Assembly: GCA_016870395.1 (NCBI GenBank)
Contig: VGBT01000006.1
Coordinates: forward strand, 1-64,000
Direction of reading: 5' to 3'
DNA length: 64,000 nucleotides
Origin: Actinomycetota bacterium
GTDB lineage: Bacteria; Actinomycetota; Acidimicrobiia; IMCC26256; JAENVU01
Shown here: piece by piece, positions 18,583 to 27,064 of the stretch
Position numbering within the stretch: the first letter of the stretch is position 1
Layout: every line of letters begins with the position of its first letter
Notes under the pieces: model-generated
Told to the model about the DNA's origin: nothing
The model's input: the letters and a program-made list of their open reading frames with translations, nothing else
Database searches by the model: none
Position numbers and translations under genes: made by a program

Positions 18583-19734
18583 CTACTGCTGTGTCGACTT
18601 CTCCGCGGCGTGGTCCTCGATCGCCTTGGCGATGGCGTTGGCGGCGCGCCCCACGAACTCACCGCCGCTGCCGGTGACCCACGCACAGGATGCGTCGAGC
18701 GGCTCGAGCTGGCCCTGGAAGCGCGGCATCACGTACTGGGCGAACAGCTCGTAAGAGTGCAGCTTCGCCTCGGGGTTCGCCCAGTCGTGGTCGAAGAGCA
18801 GGAACGCGCCGAACCCGCCGTTGCTCGACTCGAGCAGCTCCTCGATCTTTGCGATCGCGTCGTCGGGCGTGCCGATCACGGCGAAGTTCTGGGCCCGGTT
18901 GTTCTCCAGGATCTCCTCGACGGTGTTGCCTTGTGCCGGACCGCCGGGCAAGACGTGGGTGAAGTAGCGGGAGAACTGCGCGAGCCCGTGCTCGACGTCT
19001 CGCTCGGCCTGCTCGAGCGTCTCGGCGAGGTGCATCGGGCCGACCAGGCGCCACTTGGAGCGGTCGGCGACGTTGCCGTGGTCGGTCGCGATCTCCTCCC
19101 AGAGGTCCCAGTGGTGGGCGAGGAGGTCCATGCCCTGCTTGGCGGTGGCGGCGACCGAGAGCATCCCGATGCCGTGCTTGCCGGCCGCGCGCGCCCCCGT
19201 CGGTGAGAACGACGCCGCGACCGCGATGTCGAAGCACGGGTCGGAGTAGGGACGTAGCTGCAGGCGGGCGTCGCGAAGGGTGAACCACTCGCACTCGTAC
19301 GTGACCGTCTCGCCGCGCAGGAGTGCCATCATCACGTCGAGCGCCTCCTCCATGCGGGGGCGCTGGAGGTCGGCGGGGATGCCGAGCATGTGCGAGTCGG
19401 AGGTGAGCTGGCCCGGGCCCACTCCGAGCATCACGCGACCGCGGGTGAGGTGGTCGAGCAGGATCATGCGGTCGGCGAGCATCAGCGGGTGGTGGTACGG
19501 CAGCGAGCTCACACCGGTGCCGAGCAAGATGTGGCGGGTGCGCTCGGCGGCGACGCCGATGAAGACCTCCGGCGAGGCGATGATCTCGTAGCCCGCGGAG
19601 TGGTGCTCGCCCACCCAGGCCTCGTCGAAGCCGAGCCGATCGAGGTGCACGATGAGCTCGAGGTCGCGCTCCAGCGCCAGGGTCGGGTTCTGTCCCACCG
19701 GATGGAACGGAGCCATGAAGGTGCCGAAGCGCAT
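18583..19734 (-). CDS. Luciferase-like flavin monooxygenase (LimB-type)
   Basis: A 383-residue luciferase-family enzyme of the longer LimB/alkanal-monooxygenase type: MRFGTFMAPFHPVGQNP, FDEAWVGEHHSAGYE, LLGTGVSSLPYHHPLMLADR, LLDHLTRGRVMLGVGPGQL. The EHH motif is typical of the subgroup. Such enzymes use reduced flavin and O2 to oxygenate terpenoids or other hydrophobic compounds. ATG at 19734; a 16-base palindrome TTGACCGGACGGTCAA lies 20 bases upstream, so transcription is probably repressed by a TetR-type regulator. The downstream hydrolase begins directly at its stop codon, which suggests a joint oxygenase-hydrolase pathway. Confidence 0.88.
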   Translation of the reverse strand: MRFGTFMAPFHPVGQNPTLALERDLELIVHLDRLGFDEAWVGEHHSAGYEIIASPEVFIGVAAERTRHILLGTGVSSLPYHHPLMLADRMILLDHLTRGRVMLGVGPGQLTSDSHMLGIPADLQRPRMEEALDVMMALLRGETVTYECEWFTLRDARLQLRPYSDPCFDIAVAASFSPTGARAAGKHGIGMLSVAATAKQGMDLLAHHWDLWEEIATDHGNVADRSKWRLVGPMHLAETLEQAERDVEHGLAQFSRYFTHVLPGGPAQGNTVEEILENNRAQNFAVIGTPDDAIAKIEELLESSNGGFGAFLLFDHDWANPEAKLHSYELFAQYVMPRFQGQLEPLDASCAWVTGSGGEFVGRAANAIAKAIEDHAAEKSTQQ

Positions 19735-19755
19735 CAGCCCATTCGAGTCGGCCCT

Positions 19756-19769
19756 TGACCGGACGGTCA
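19756..19769. promoter_or_regulatory. TetR-type operator candidate (TGACCG-GA-CGGTCA)
   Basis: A perfect 14-base dyad, extended to 16 by a flanking T/A pair. It lies 21 bases before the luciferase-like monooxygenase start and inside the 37-base gap to the preceding gene. Half-sites are identical to those at 4599-4612. Its position close to the start would suit a repressor. Confidence 0.62.
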
Positions 19770-19771
19770 AC

Positions 19772-20473
19772 TCAGCCGAGCTGGGAGGTGATCCAGCGCT
19801 CGAGGGCGGGCCCGCTCTCGAAGCTGGTGATGAGCGCGTAGCGCGGTCCGGTGCCGTTGTTCACGACCACGTGCCACAGCCGCTGCGTGTCGACGACGAA
19901 CCGTGCGCCCTTGCGCAACGGCACGCGTGTCTCGGTCGACCGATCGGGGAGGCCGTCGGCTCCCGACTCCATCAGCAGCATGTAGCTGTTGGCGTTGTCA
20001 TTGAGCTCGAGCCACGAACGGACGACCCAGCCCTCACCGTCGGGGTTGAAGCGGTTGTTGTCGTCGCGGTGAAACGAGCGCAGCGCGACCTCGCGGTCCT
20101 GCGGCTCGAGCTTGATGATTCGGACGCGCCCGAAGTTCGCGCCGACGCTCTCCACGTAGGTGCGCAGCGTCGGGCACCGCTCGGCGTTGGACGTGAACCG
20201 GGCGTCCTTGTCGGGACGTTCGTCGCCGTCGTTCCAGAAGCCGCGGCAGTCGAGCTCACCGTCGGCCGTCGCGATCGGCGCGAAGTTGGTGTCGCCGCCG
20301 CTCTTCCAGTCCATGTACTCGAGGGAAAGGAACTCCTCCTCGGGCGCCTCGAACGGTGCGTCGGCGAGCTGCACCCATCCGTGCTCCCGTAGCGCCTCGC
20401 ACCGGTAGTGCGGGGTGTCGAGCGGGATCTCGACGGACCAGTGCTCTTGGGTGGGCCAGAAGGTGGTCGCCAT
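19772..20473 (-). CDS. Aspartyl/asparaginyl beta-hydroxylase-like 2OG-Fe(II) protein
   Basis: A 233-residue protein with the residue pattern of 2-oxoglutarate/Fe(II) oxygenases. The iron motif is HxD at His135-Asp137 (SFHRDDNNRF), the distal His is His201 (DTQRLWHVVVNNG), and an Arg at 211 sits where 2OG is bound. The double-stranded beta-helix strands WVVRSWLELNDN and RFVVDTQRLWHVV frame these residues. The match to aspartyl/asparaginyl hydroxylases is my reading of motif spacing, and the substrate is unknown. ATG at 20473. Transcribed toward the luciferase-like gene but separated from it by an operator, so probably an independent unit. Confidence 0.6.
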   Translation of the reverse strand: MATTFWPTQEHWSVEIPLDTPHYRCEALREHGWVQLADAPFEAPEEEFLSLEYMDWKSGGDTNFAPIATADGELDCRGFWNDGDERPDKDARFTSNAERCPTLRTYVESVGANFGRVRIIKLEPQDREVALRSFHRDDNNRFNPDGEGWVVRSWLELNDNANSYMLLMESGADGLPDRSTETRVPLRKGARFVVDTQRLWHVVVNNGTGPRYALITSFESGPALERWITSQLG

Positions 20474-20582
20474 GTGGACGAGTGTAGAGACGACCCGCCG
20501 CGATGGGGAGACTCCAGGTCGCGCTCTTACGAGGATTGTGACGAAGGTCCCGACCTGCATCTCGCTGAGCAGCCCGAGCTGC

Positions 20583-21803
20583 TCAGATGGGCAGCCCGCC
20601 GGTGGCCGTCTTGGTGGTGCCGTGGTCCTTGTACGCCGCGATGGTCCGCTCGGCGGTGCGCATCAGGTGGATCTCGTCGGCACCGTCCGCGAACCTCGCC
20701 CACCGAGCGTGCTGGAACATGTTGGCGAGGGGGGTGTCGGTGGAGTAGCCGAGCGCGCCGTGCACCTGGATCGAGCGGTCGATGATCCGGTTGAGCGCGT
20801 TGGCGACGAAGTGCTTCGCCATCGAGACCTCGGACTTGAAGTCCTCCTTGCGGTCGATCTTGTACGCCGCGTGCAGGACCATCAGCTTCGCCTGGTACAG
20901 CTCGATCGCCGACTCGGCGATCATCCACTGGACGCCCTGCTTCTCGGCCAGCAGCGATCCGTGCGAGAACCGGTTGAGCGACCGGTCGACCATCATGTCG
21001 AGCGCCATCTCGGCCTGCGCGATCCAGCGCATGCAGTGCGCGAGCCGGGCCGGCCCGAGGCGGTACTGGCCGAGCAGATGCCCCTGGCCGCGACCGCCGA
21101 GCATCTGGCCGTCGTGCACCCGCAGGTCCTCGATCACGATCTCGGAGTGGCCGGTGCCGCCGTGCATCGTCTCGACCTCGCGCACGTCGTTCCAACCCTC
21201 GCTCGGCAGGTCGATGATGAACGCGCTGTTCGCGGCCTGCTTGACCTCGGGCTGCTCCTCGGTGCGGCACACGAGGATCGCGAAGCTCGCGCTGCGGGCC
21301 TGGCTGATGAACCACTTGTGGCCGTTGATCACCCACTCGTCACCGTCCTGGTACGCGCGGGTGCGGATGAGAGTGGGGTCGGAGCCCGCGACCTCGGGCT
21401 CGGTCATCGCGAAGCACGAGCGGGCGCGCCCCTCGCAGAGCGGCTTGAGGTACTTCTCCTTCTGCTCGTCGGTACCCCAGTGCAGGAGGGTGTGCATGTT
21501 GCCCTCGTCGGGCGCCTGCGCGTTGATCGCGAACGGCCCGAAGCGCGCCTTCGCCGCTTCGGCCTGCACCATCGCGAGCTCCACGTGGCCGAGCCCCATG
21601 CCGCCCCACTCCTTGGGCATGTGGGGGAGCCAGACGCCTCGCCGCTGCGCCTCGGTGCGCATCTCGATGATGCCCTCGATCAGCTGCTTGCGGTCCGTCT
21701 CGTCCATCCGCTCCTCGATGGGCTTGACGACGGTCTCGATGAAGTCGCGCGTCGTGGAGCGGATCTCTTCGAGCTCGGGTGAGAGGGAGAAGTCGATGGC
21801 CAT
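20583..21803 (-). CDS. Acyl-CoA dehydrogenase, ACAD10/11 type
   Basis: A 406-residue acyl-CoA dehydrogenase. Conserved blocks are PKEWGGMGLGHVELAM, CFAMTEPEVAGSDPT, NGHKWFISQARSASFAILV, IQVHGALGYSTDTPLANM and the C-terminal ARFADGADEIHLMRTAER. In ACAD10/11-like enzymes the glutamate of the last block (GADEIH) is the catalytic base. In animals the ACAD10/11 dehydrogenase domain is fused to an APH-type kinase that phosphorylates 4-hydroxyacyl-CoAs; here two such kinases are encoded separately at 27801 and 30436. A pathway link is suggestive only. Transcribed away from the alpha/beta hydrolase-GGR pair with a 33-base gap. Confidence 0.92.
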   Translation of the reverse strand: MAIDFSLSPELEEIRSTTRDFIETVVKPIEERMDETDRKQLIEGIIEMRTEAQRRGVWLPHMPKEWGGMGLGHVELAMVQAEAAKARFGPFAINAQAPDEGNMHTLLHWGTDEQKEKYLKPLCEGRARSCFAMTEPEVAGSDPTLIRTRAYQDGDEWVINGHKWFISQARSASFAILVCRTEEQPEVKQAANSAFIIDLPSEGWNDVREVETMHGGTGHSEIVIEDLRVHDGQMLGGRGQGHLLGQYRLGPARLAHCMRWIAQAEMALDMMVDRSLNRFSHGSLLAEKQGVQWMIAESAIELYQAKLMVLHAAYKIDRKEDFKSEVSMAKHFVANALNRIIDRSIQVHGALGYSTDTPLANMFQHARWARFADGADEIHLMRTAERTIAAYKDHGTTKTATGGLPI

Positions 21804-21836
21804 GCGGCGCAGTCTCCCGAGCCCGTGGCCGTCAGG

Positions 21837-22874
21837 TCAAACGAGCAGTGGGTCGACGAACGACGCGATCGCGTCGAAGGTCGCGCGCGAGACGGTGGCC
21901 CACGGCATCAGGATCTCGTACACGTGGTACGTGTGGGGTGCCGCCAGGCTCTCGACGGGAACCCCGCGGTCGCGGAGATGCGCGACGAGCTCCTCGATCT
22001 CGTCGCGGAACATCTCGTCGGTGCCGTACGCGACGAACGTCGGCGGGTACCGGCCGACGTCGGCGTAGACGGCGGACACCATCGGGTCGGTGGGGCTGTC
22101 GTCGCCGAGGTACCCGCGGATGGGGATCCGGGGCGGCAGCACGTCGCGCCGTGCGTTCGCGGCAACCGACGGCTCGCCCATCGCGAGGTCGACCTCGGGA
22201 GAGAGCAGGACCGCGGCGGCCGGCGCGGGGAGGTGCTCGCGGCGCGCGTCCTCGAGGAGGGACGTTGCGAGCCCCCCGCCTCCCGAGTCACCGGCCACCA
22301 CCAGCCGGCCGGCCGGCACCCCGCTGCCGAGGAGCCCCTCGAAGACCGAGATCGCGTCGTGCAGCGCCGCCGGGAACGGGAACTCGGGCGCGAGGCGGTA
22401 GTCCGCGACGAAGACCTCGCAGCCGGTGCGGCGCACGAGCTCGGCGGTCACCGCGGTGTACATGAACGGCGTGGTCGCGAGGTACCCGCCGCCGTGCAGG
22501 TACAGGATCGTGCCGCGTGGCCGCGCGCCGTCGCGCACCCACATCCCGGGCACGCCGCCGACCGTCCCGTCCTCGATGGTGAGCCCGCGCGCGGCCAGCG
22601 GCGGGAGGACCGCTCGGCACAGGTCGTCGAGGAGCTTCTCGACCGAGCGCAGCTCGGGGGTGGGCAGCGCGAGGGCGCCCACGAGGAACGAGCGCAGCAC
22701 CTCGCGGGTGCCCTCCTGGGCCGTGTTGGTGAGGAGGTCGTCGGGCCCCCGCCACGGTCGGTGCAGCGGGAGGGTCGCCAGGGTCGTCGCGAGCCGGGTG
22801 GCGAGCGCGCCCACGGCGAGCGCGGTGCCGGGCAGGGACGCCGTCGGCACGTCGGGCCGGTCGGCCATCACCAT
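21837..22874 (-). CDS. Hormone-sensitive-lipase-type alpha/beta hydrolase
   Basis: A 345-residue HSL-family esterase. The oxyanion motif is HGGGY (ILYLHGGGYLATTPF), the nucleophile elbow is GDSGGGG, and the acid and His lie in the C-terminal DEMFRDEIEEL and PHTYHVYEIL. An N-terminal extension of about 90 residues precedes the catalytic domain. The ATG at 22874 has GGAG 7 bases upstream; ATG at 22868 is an alternative giving a one-base overlap with the upstream stop. Translationally coupled to the flavoprotein that precedes it, so the two likely handle one lipid. Confidence 0.87.
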   Translation of the reverse strand: MVMADRPDVPTASLPGTALAVGALATRLATTLATLPLHRPWRGPDDLLTNTAQEGTREVLRSFLVGALALPTPELRSVEKLLDDLCRAVLPPLAARGLTIEDGTVGGVPGMWVRDGARPRGTILYLHGGGYLATTPFMYTAVTAELVRRTGCEVFVADYRLAPEFPFPAALHDAISVFEGLLGSGVPAGRLVVAGDSGGGGLATSLLEDARREHLPAPAAAVLLSPEVDLAMGEPSVAANARRDVLPPRIPIRGYLGDDSPTDPMVSAVYADVGRYPPTFVAYGTDEMFRDEIEELVAHLRDRGVPVESLAAPHTYHVYEILMPWATVSRATFDAIASFVDPLLV

Positions 22875-24118
22875 CGTGCGCTCCCTGCGTACGCGCCCGG
22901 AGGCGTGAACACGTGCCGGCGCCACCGCGACGGCGTGAAGAGCACCGCGCGGGGGTAGTCCTCGAACATCCAGCGCGCGAAGCTCCGGCGGGTCCAGTCG
23001 TTCAGGTCGACCGCGCGGATCGCGCCGCGCGCGCCGAGCGAGTGGGCGAGCACGCGCTGGAGGAGCGCGGCGAAGCGCAGGTCGCGCCCGAGCGCGCGCT
23101 CGACCGCGTGGCGGTAGCCCTCGGCCACGTCGCCACCGGTCGTGACGCTGCGCGCGGCGAGGACGCCGGTCTCGAGTGCCTGCGCGATGCCTTCGCCGGT
23201 CATCGGGTCGGCCACGCCAGCCGCGTCGCCCGCGAACAGGACGCGGCCGTGCACGAGCGCGGCAGGGTCGAGATGCGTCGGGATCGGCCAGGCACGCATC
23301 GCGGCCTCGGGTCGCGCGCCGGGGCCGAGGACCTCGCGCAGCGTCGGCCGCGCCAGCAGGTCGTTCCAGCGTGCTTTCAGGACCTTCCCGGTGATTCCAG
23401 GCCCGCGCGGCATGCCGAGCCCGACGTTGGCGCGCCCGCCGGAGAGCGGGAACACCCAGGCGTAGCCGGGGAGCAGGTCCTTTTCGAAGAGGACGCAAAG
23501 GCGCGGGTCGTCGACCCCGGAGAAGTACTGGCGGAACGCGGCCCACTCGCCGAGGGCCGGAGCGCGGTGCGGCTCGAGCAGCCGGCGCATCACCGACCAG
23601 TGCCCGTCGGCGGCGACGGCCCACGGGGCGCGGAGCACCTCGCCGTCACAAAGGGCCGCCTCCACGCCCTCGCCGTCGGTCTTGGCGCCCGCCACGGCGC
23701 GGCCTTCGAGCACGGTGACGCCGCGGGAGCGCGCGAGGTCGACCAGCGCGGCGTCGAGCTCGGCGCGGGGGACGACGGCGGCGTGGGTGCAGTCGTCCGG
23801 TAGGGGCAGCCTCAAATGGCGACCGCTCGGGGAGACGAGGATCGCCTCCTGCACGGGGGTGTAGCCGGAGAGCTCGGTGAGCAAGAGCCCGAGCCGGTCG
23901 AGCAGGCGCAGCGCCCCGGCGGTCAGCCCGTCGCCGCAGGTCTTGTCCCGGGGGAACATCGCCTTGTCGACCACGACGACGGCTCGGCCCCGGTTCGCGG
24001 CGGTGATCGCCGCCGCGGTGCCAGCCGGTCCGGCACCGATCACGAGAAGGTCGGCCGAGGGCGCGCCGCGCATCGGGCGAAGGTAGCGCCCGGCTTCCTG
24101 GCCTGCCCGCTTCGACAT
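22868..24118 (-). CDS. Geranylgeranyl-reductase-family flavoprotein
   Basis: A 416-residue FAD enzyme of the geranylgeranyl reductase family, which saturates prenyl chains or other polyene lipids such as menaquinone side chains. The dinucleotide fold is DLLVIGAGPAGTAAAITAANRG, followed by the family block FPRDKTCGDGLTAGAL, then ADGHWSVMRRLL. The second FAD motif is RVLFAGDAAGVADPMTGEGI. ATG 24118 is used; an ATG at 24073 would trim 15 residues and bring the fold closer to the start. Overlaps the HSL hydrolase by 7 bases. Divergent from etfB across 95 bases, and ETF could supply or accept its electrons, although that is only a positional hint. Confidence 0.86.
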   Translation of the reverse strand: MSKRAGQEAGRYLRPMRGAPSADLLVIGAGPAGTAAAITAANRGRAVVVVDKAMFPRDKTCGDGLTAGALRLLDRLGLLLTELSGYTPVQEAILVSPSGRHLRLPLPDDCTHAAVVPRAELDAALVDLARSRGVTVLEGRAVAGAKTDGEGVEAALCDGEVLRAPWAVAADGHWSVMRRLLEPHRAPALGEWAAFRQYFSGVDDPRLCVLFEKDLLPGYAWVFPLSGGRANVGLGMPRGPGITGKVLKARWNDLLARPTLREVLGPGARPEAAMRAWPIPTHLDPAALVHGRVLFAGDAAGVADPMTGEGIAQALETGVLAARSVTTGGDVAEGYRHAVERALGRDLRFAALLQRVLAHSLGARGAIRAVDLNDWTRRSFARWMFEDYPRAVLFTPSRWRRHVFTPPGAYAGSARW

Positions 24119-24213
24119 CGCCCGGTGGGGGAGGCCAGAATCACGCCCGCAACCCGCGGTGTGCCGTTCGTCCGGCGCGCCCAGACGAACTGGCCTCAGA
24201 CCGGAGTACGCCC

Positions 24214-24984
24214 ATGAATGTCGTCGTCTGCGTGAAGCAGATCCCGGACCCGGCGGTGCCGGGCGAGCTGAATGCCGACAACACCCTCAAGCGTGAGGGC
24301 AAGCTCATCCTCGACGAGTCCGACAGCTACGGCGTCGAGATGGCCCTCCAGCTCGTCGAGGCGGCAGGCGGCGGCGAGGTGACGCTGATCTCCATGGCGC
24401 CGAACAACGAGGTGTCGGGGTTGCGGACCGCGCTGGCGATGGGCGCGGCCAAGGCGGTGCTCGTGTCCGACGACGCGCTACACGGCGCCGACGCGCTCAC
24501 CACCGCCAAGGTGCTGGCGAAGTGCGTCGAGCGGGTGGGTGGCGTCGACCTGTTGCTCGCGGCCACGGAGTCGACCGACGGCTACACCGGCACGGTTCCC
24601 GCGCAGGTGGGCGCGCTGCTCGGCTGGCCGGCGCTGACGTTCGCGAAGCACGTGGAGCTCGGCGACGGCAAGGTGGCGATCCAACGCCAGACCGAGGCCG
24701 GCTACGACGACGTCGAGGCGCCGCTGCCCGCGGTCGTGAGCGTGACCGCCGGTGTGGTCGAGCCTCGCTACCCGTCGTTCAAGGGGATCATGGCCGCGAA
24801 GTCCAAGCCGGTCGACGAGGTCACCGCGGGCGACCTCGGACTGTCGGGCGACGACATCGCCGCGCACCAGAACATCGTGTCCGTGGCCGCCGCACCCGCA
24901 CGCGAGGCCGGCGAGAAGTTCGAGGACGACGGCACCGGCTTCGAGAAGGTCGTGGCGTTCCTCGACGAGCTGAAGGTGATCTGA
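24214..24984 (+). CDS. etfB: Electron transfer flavoprotein beta subunit
   Basis: A 256-residue small subunit of ETF, the FAD/AMP heterodimer that takes electrons from acyl-CoA dehydrogenases and hands them to the respiratory quinone pool. MNVVVCVKQIPDPAVPGELN opens the subunit. AMP/FAD contacts are expected around ATESTDGYTGTVPAQVGALLG, and the signature RQTEAGYDDVEAPLPAVVSVTAG is the usual beta-subunit block. ATG at 24214. It is one base from etfA, so the two are an operon with equal synthesis. It serves both acyl-CoA dehydrogenases of this window by function. Confidence 0.96.
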   Translation: MNVVVCVKQIPDPAVPGELNADNTLKREGKLILDESDSYGVEMALQLVEAAGGGEVTLISMAPNNEVSGLRTALAMGAAKAVLVSDDALHGADALTTAKVLAKCVERVGGVDLLLAATESTDGYTGTVPAQVGALLGWPALTFAKHVELGDGKVAIQRQTEAGYDDVEAPLPAVVSVTAGVVEPRYPSFKGIMAAKSKPVDEVTAGDLGLSGDDIAAHQNIVSVAAAPAREAGEKFEDDGTGFEKVVAFLDELKVI

Positions 24985-24985
24985 G

Positions 24986-25942
24986 ATGAAGATCTGGGTC
25001 TTTGCGGAGTCCGAGGGCGACAACGCCACGACGGCCACCCTCGAGCTGCTGACCAAGGCGCGCGAGATCGGCTCGGTCGAGTGCGTGTACGTGGGGGCGA
25101 ACGTCGACGCGATCGCACCGCAGCTCGGCGAGCACGGCGCGGCCAAGGTGTTCGCCCTCGACGCGGGCGACGGGCTCCCCGGTGTGATCGGCGGCGCGGC
25201 GATCGCGGGCCTGGTCGAGGCGGAGCAGCCCGACCTGATCCTGTTCGCACAGAGCGGTGACGGTCGTGACGCGATGGCCGTCGCGTCGGCGAAGCTCGAC
25301 CGCACGGTGCTCACCAACGGCGTGGGCCTCGCGGCCGACGGCGACACGGTCACCGTCAACGCCGCGATCTTCGGCGGCAACACGCTCGTCGACACGGTGT
25401 TCGACGGTCCCAAGCCGTACCTCGCCGGCATCCGCCCGAAGTCGTTCGTGGCCGAGCCGGGTGGCGCAGGCGCGGGCGAGGTGGTGCGGGTCGACAGCGT
25501 CGACGCCGGCCGCGCGGGCGAGGCGAAGGTGCTGGAGCGCCACGTCGAGGAGCGCGAGGGACCGAAGCTCGAGGAGGCGTCGGTGGTGGTCTCCGGTGGC
25601 CGGGGCATCGGCGCCGAGGAGAACTACAAGCCGCTGGTGGAGGACCTCGCCAACATGCTCGGCGGTGCGTCGGGCGCGTCACGTGCGATCGTTGATGCCG
25701 GCTGGGTGCCGTACTCGAAGCAGGTGGGCCAGACCGGCAAGACCGTGAAGCCGAAGGTGTACCTCGCGCTCGGGATCTCCGGTGCCACCCAGCACATGGT
25801 GGGCATGAAGGGCTCCGACAACATCATCGCGGTCAACAAGGACCCGGAGGCCCCGATCTTCTCGGTGGCCGACCTCGGGATCGTGGGCGACGTGCACAAG
25901 GTGGTGCCCGCGCTGATCGAGGCGCTGAAGAACCGGGGCTGA
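24986..25942 (+). CDS. etfA: Electron transfer flavoprotein alpha subunit
   Basis: A 318-residue large ETF subunit carrying most of the FAD site. The N-terminal domain starts MKIWVFAESEGDNATTATLE. The FAD-binding C-terminal domain contains VVSGGRGIGAEENYKPLVED, YSKQVGQTGKTVKPKVYLALGIS, GATQHMVGMKGSDNIIAVNKD and VADLGIVGDVHKVVP, the standard alpha-subunit sequence. Begins one base after the etfB stop. Confidence 0.96.
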   Translation: MKIWVFAESEGDNATTATLELLTKAREIGSVECVYVGANVDAIAPQLGEHGAAKVFALDAGDGLPGVIGGAAIAGLVEAEQPDLILFAQSGDGRDAMAVASAKLDRTVLTNGVGLAADGDTVTVNAAIFGGNTLVDTVFDGPKPYLAGIRPKSFVAEPGGAGAGEVVRVDSVDAGRAGEAKVLERHVEEREGPKLEEASVVVSGGRGIGAEENYKPLVEDLANMLGGASGASRAIVDAGWVPYSKQVGQTGKTVKPKVYLALGISGATQHMVGMKGSDNIIAVNKDPEAPIFSVADLGIVGDVHKVVPALIEALKNRG

Positions 25943-25960
25943 CGGCCTAGGGTGGTCCTC

Positions 25961-26191
25961 GTGACCACCGTGACGTTCGACCCGCCCGAGCGCGACGCGG
26001 AGCCGCCGGCGCCGGCGCGCCACTGGATCCGCTGGGTCGTGCTCGCCGTGGTCGCGATCAGCATCGTGAAGATCGTGCTGCTCGTCTGGTGGTTCCGACG
26101 CGGCGGCGCCAAGGACATGGTGCGCGAGCTCGCGGAGGAAGGCGCCGTGATCCTCGCGGACAAGGCCGTCGAGGAGCTCTTCGGAACCTAG
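25961..26191 (+). CDS. Small single-pass membrane protein
   Basis: A 76-residue protein with one membrane helix at about residues 22-44 (WVVLAVVAISIVKIVLLVWWF). A Pro/Ala-rich N-tail precedes it and an amphipathic acidic C-tail follows (KDMVRELAEEGAVILADKAVEELF). GTG at 25961 is preferred over GTG at 25952 for spacing from an AGGG. It follows etfA by 18 bases and could be cotranscribed. Function unknown. Its stop is directly followed by the first copy of the CGGTTCCGCGGAACCG palindrome. Confidence 0.65.
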   Translation: MTTVTFDPPERDAEPPAPARHWIRWVVLAVVAISIVKIVLLVWWFRRGGAKDMVRELAEEGAVILADKAVEELFGT

Positions 26192-26212
26192 GGCGGTTCC
26201 GCGGAACCGCCC
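26191..26212. repeat. Palindrome copy 1 (CGGTTCCGCGGAACCG core)
   Basis: A perfect 22-base palindrome with the 16-base core extended by GGG/CCC arms, starting in the last base of the preceding stop codon. There is no unpaired loop and no T-run. Could fold as a hairpin terminator or be a protein-binding dyad; the same core recurs at 26557 and 27359. Confidence 0.85.
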
Positions 26213-26257
26213 TGCTCGTGTGGGTACGCTCGGTCACGTCCACGAGCGGAGCGCGCG

Positions 26258-26548
26258 ATGAGCGTCACGGTGATCGTCACGTTCCATGCGGCCGAGGGCA
26301 AAGCGGACGCGCTTCGGGCGCTGCTCGAGCACGGACGTGACGTGAGCAGGCGGGCCGAGGGCTGCGAGGACTTCGAGATCCACCAGCGCGAGGACGACCC
26401 GAACGAGTGCCTCTTCGTCGAGCGCTGGACCTCGATCGAGGCTCACCATGCCAACATGCAGACGAACATCGTGGAGACGGGCCACCTGGCCAAGATCCTC
26501 CCGCTCCTGAGCCGACCGATCGAGAGCGGCGCCTACCGCACCGTGTAG
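26258..26548 (+). CDS. ABM-domain monooxygenase-like protein
   Basis: A 96-residue dimeric alpha-beta barrel protein of the antibiotic-biosynthesis-monooxygenase/YgiN type. The fold shows as MSVTVIVTFHAAEGKADALRA, the EGCEDFEIHQREDDPNE middle strands, and FVERWTSIEAHHANMQT with the conserved Trp and His. Members oxidise quinols or heme, or act as small-molecule-binding dimers; nothing here fixes the substrate. ATG at 26258. Ends 8 bases before the second palindrome copy. Confidence 0.8.
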   Translation: MSVTVIVTFHAAEGKADALRALLEHGRDVSRRAEGCEDFEIHQREDDPNECLFVERWTSIEAHHANMQTNIVETGHLAKILPLLSRPIESGAYRTV

Positions 26549-26556
26549 GTCGGGCG

Positions 26557-26572
26557 CGGTTCCGCGGAACCG
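26557..26572. repeat. Palindrome copy 2 (CGGTTCCGCGGAACCG)
   Basis: An exact copy of the 16-base palindrome, 8 bases after the ABM gene stop and between two convergent genes. Location between 3' ends fits a bidirectional terminator. Confidence 0.85.
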
Positions 26573-26647
26573 TCGAGCGTGGAGCCGTTCTTCCGACCCG
26601 ACCTCCTCATCGATCGTCCCGGTCTTGCCCCGGTTTCTGCCCTGCCC

Positions 26648-26992
26648 CTAGCGGGCGGAGGAACCTGTCGTCGAGTCTCCGCGAACGACCGTCTCCGGCT
26701 GCTGATCGAGAGTCGGCAACGCGAGCGAGCGAGTCCTGGTTGATCGTTCCCGGAGCTCGGCAAGCCGCTGGTAGGCCGCCGATGTTCCGAACGCGATGAG
26801 CGCGTCCATGTCGGGGAACTCGATGATGATGACCCGATCTGGTTCCCATCCCCCTGCGATGGGAACGACTTCGTAGGAGCGTGAGACGTAGCGGCCACCG
26901 TATCCATACACGACGTCGGGCACTTGCTCGATGTAGCGGTCGTACAACTCTTGGTCGACGATCTCGATCTCCACGAGCAGAAGGACGGCCAC
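26648..26992 (-). CDS. DUF1330-like dimeric alpha-beta barrel protein
   Basis: A 114-residue protein from GTG 26992: VAVLLLVEIEIVDQELYDRY, then YGGRYVSRSYEVVPIAGGWEPDRVIIIEFPDMDALIAF. That is the ferredoxin-like half-barrel of DUF1330 proteins (usually about 95 residues). The C-tail from about residue 85 is Arg/Thr-rich and extra to the family. Role unknown. Divergent from the small gene at 27065 and convergent with the ABM gene. Confidence 0.72.
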   Translation of the reverse strand: MAVLLLVEIEIVDQELYDRYIEQVPDVVYGYGGRYVSRSYEVVPIAGGWEPDRVIIIEFPDMDALIAFGTSAAYQRLAELRERSTRTRSLALPTLDQQPETVVRGDSTTGSSAR

Positions 26993-27064
26993 GACACAAG
27001 AGTACGGACAACAGCCACACATTCGCAGCAGCGAATTTGCCCGACTCAAGAAGGGACGATCACG

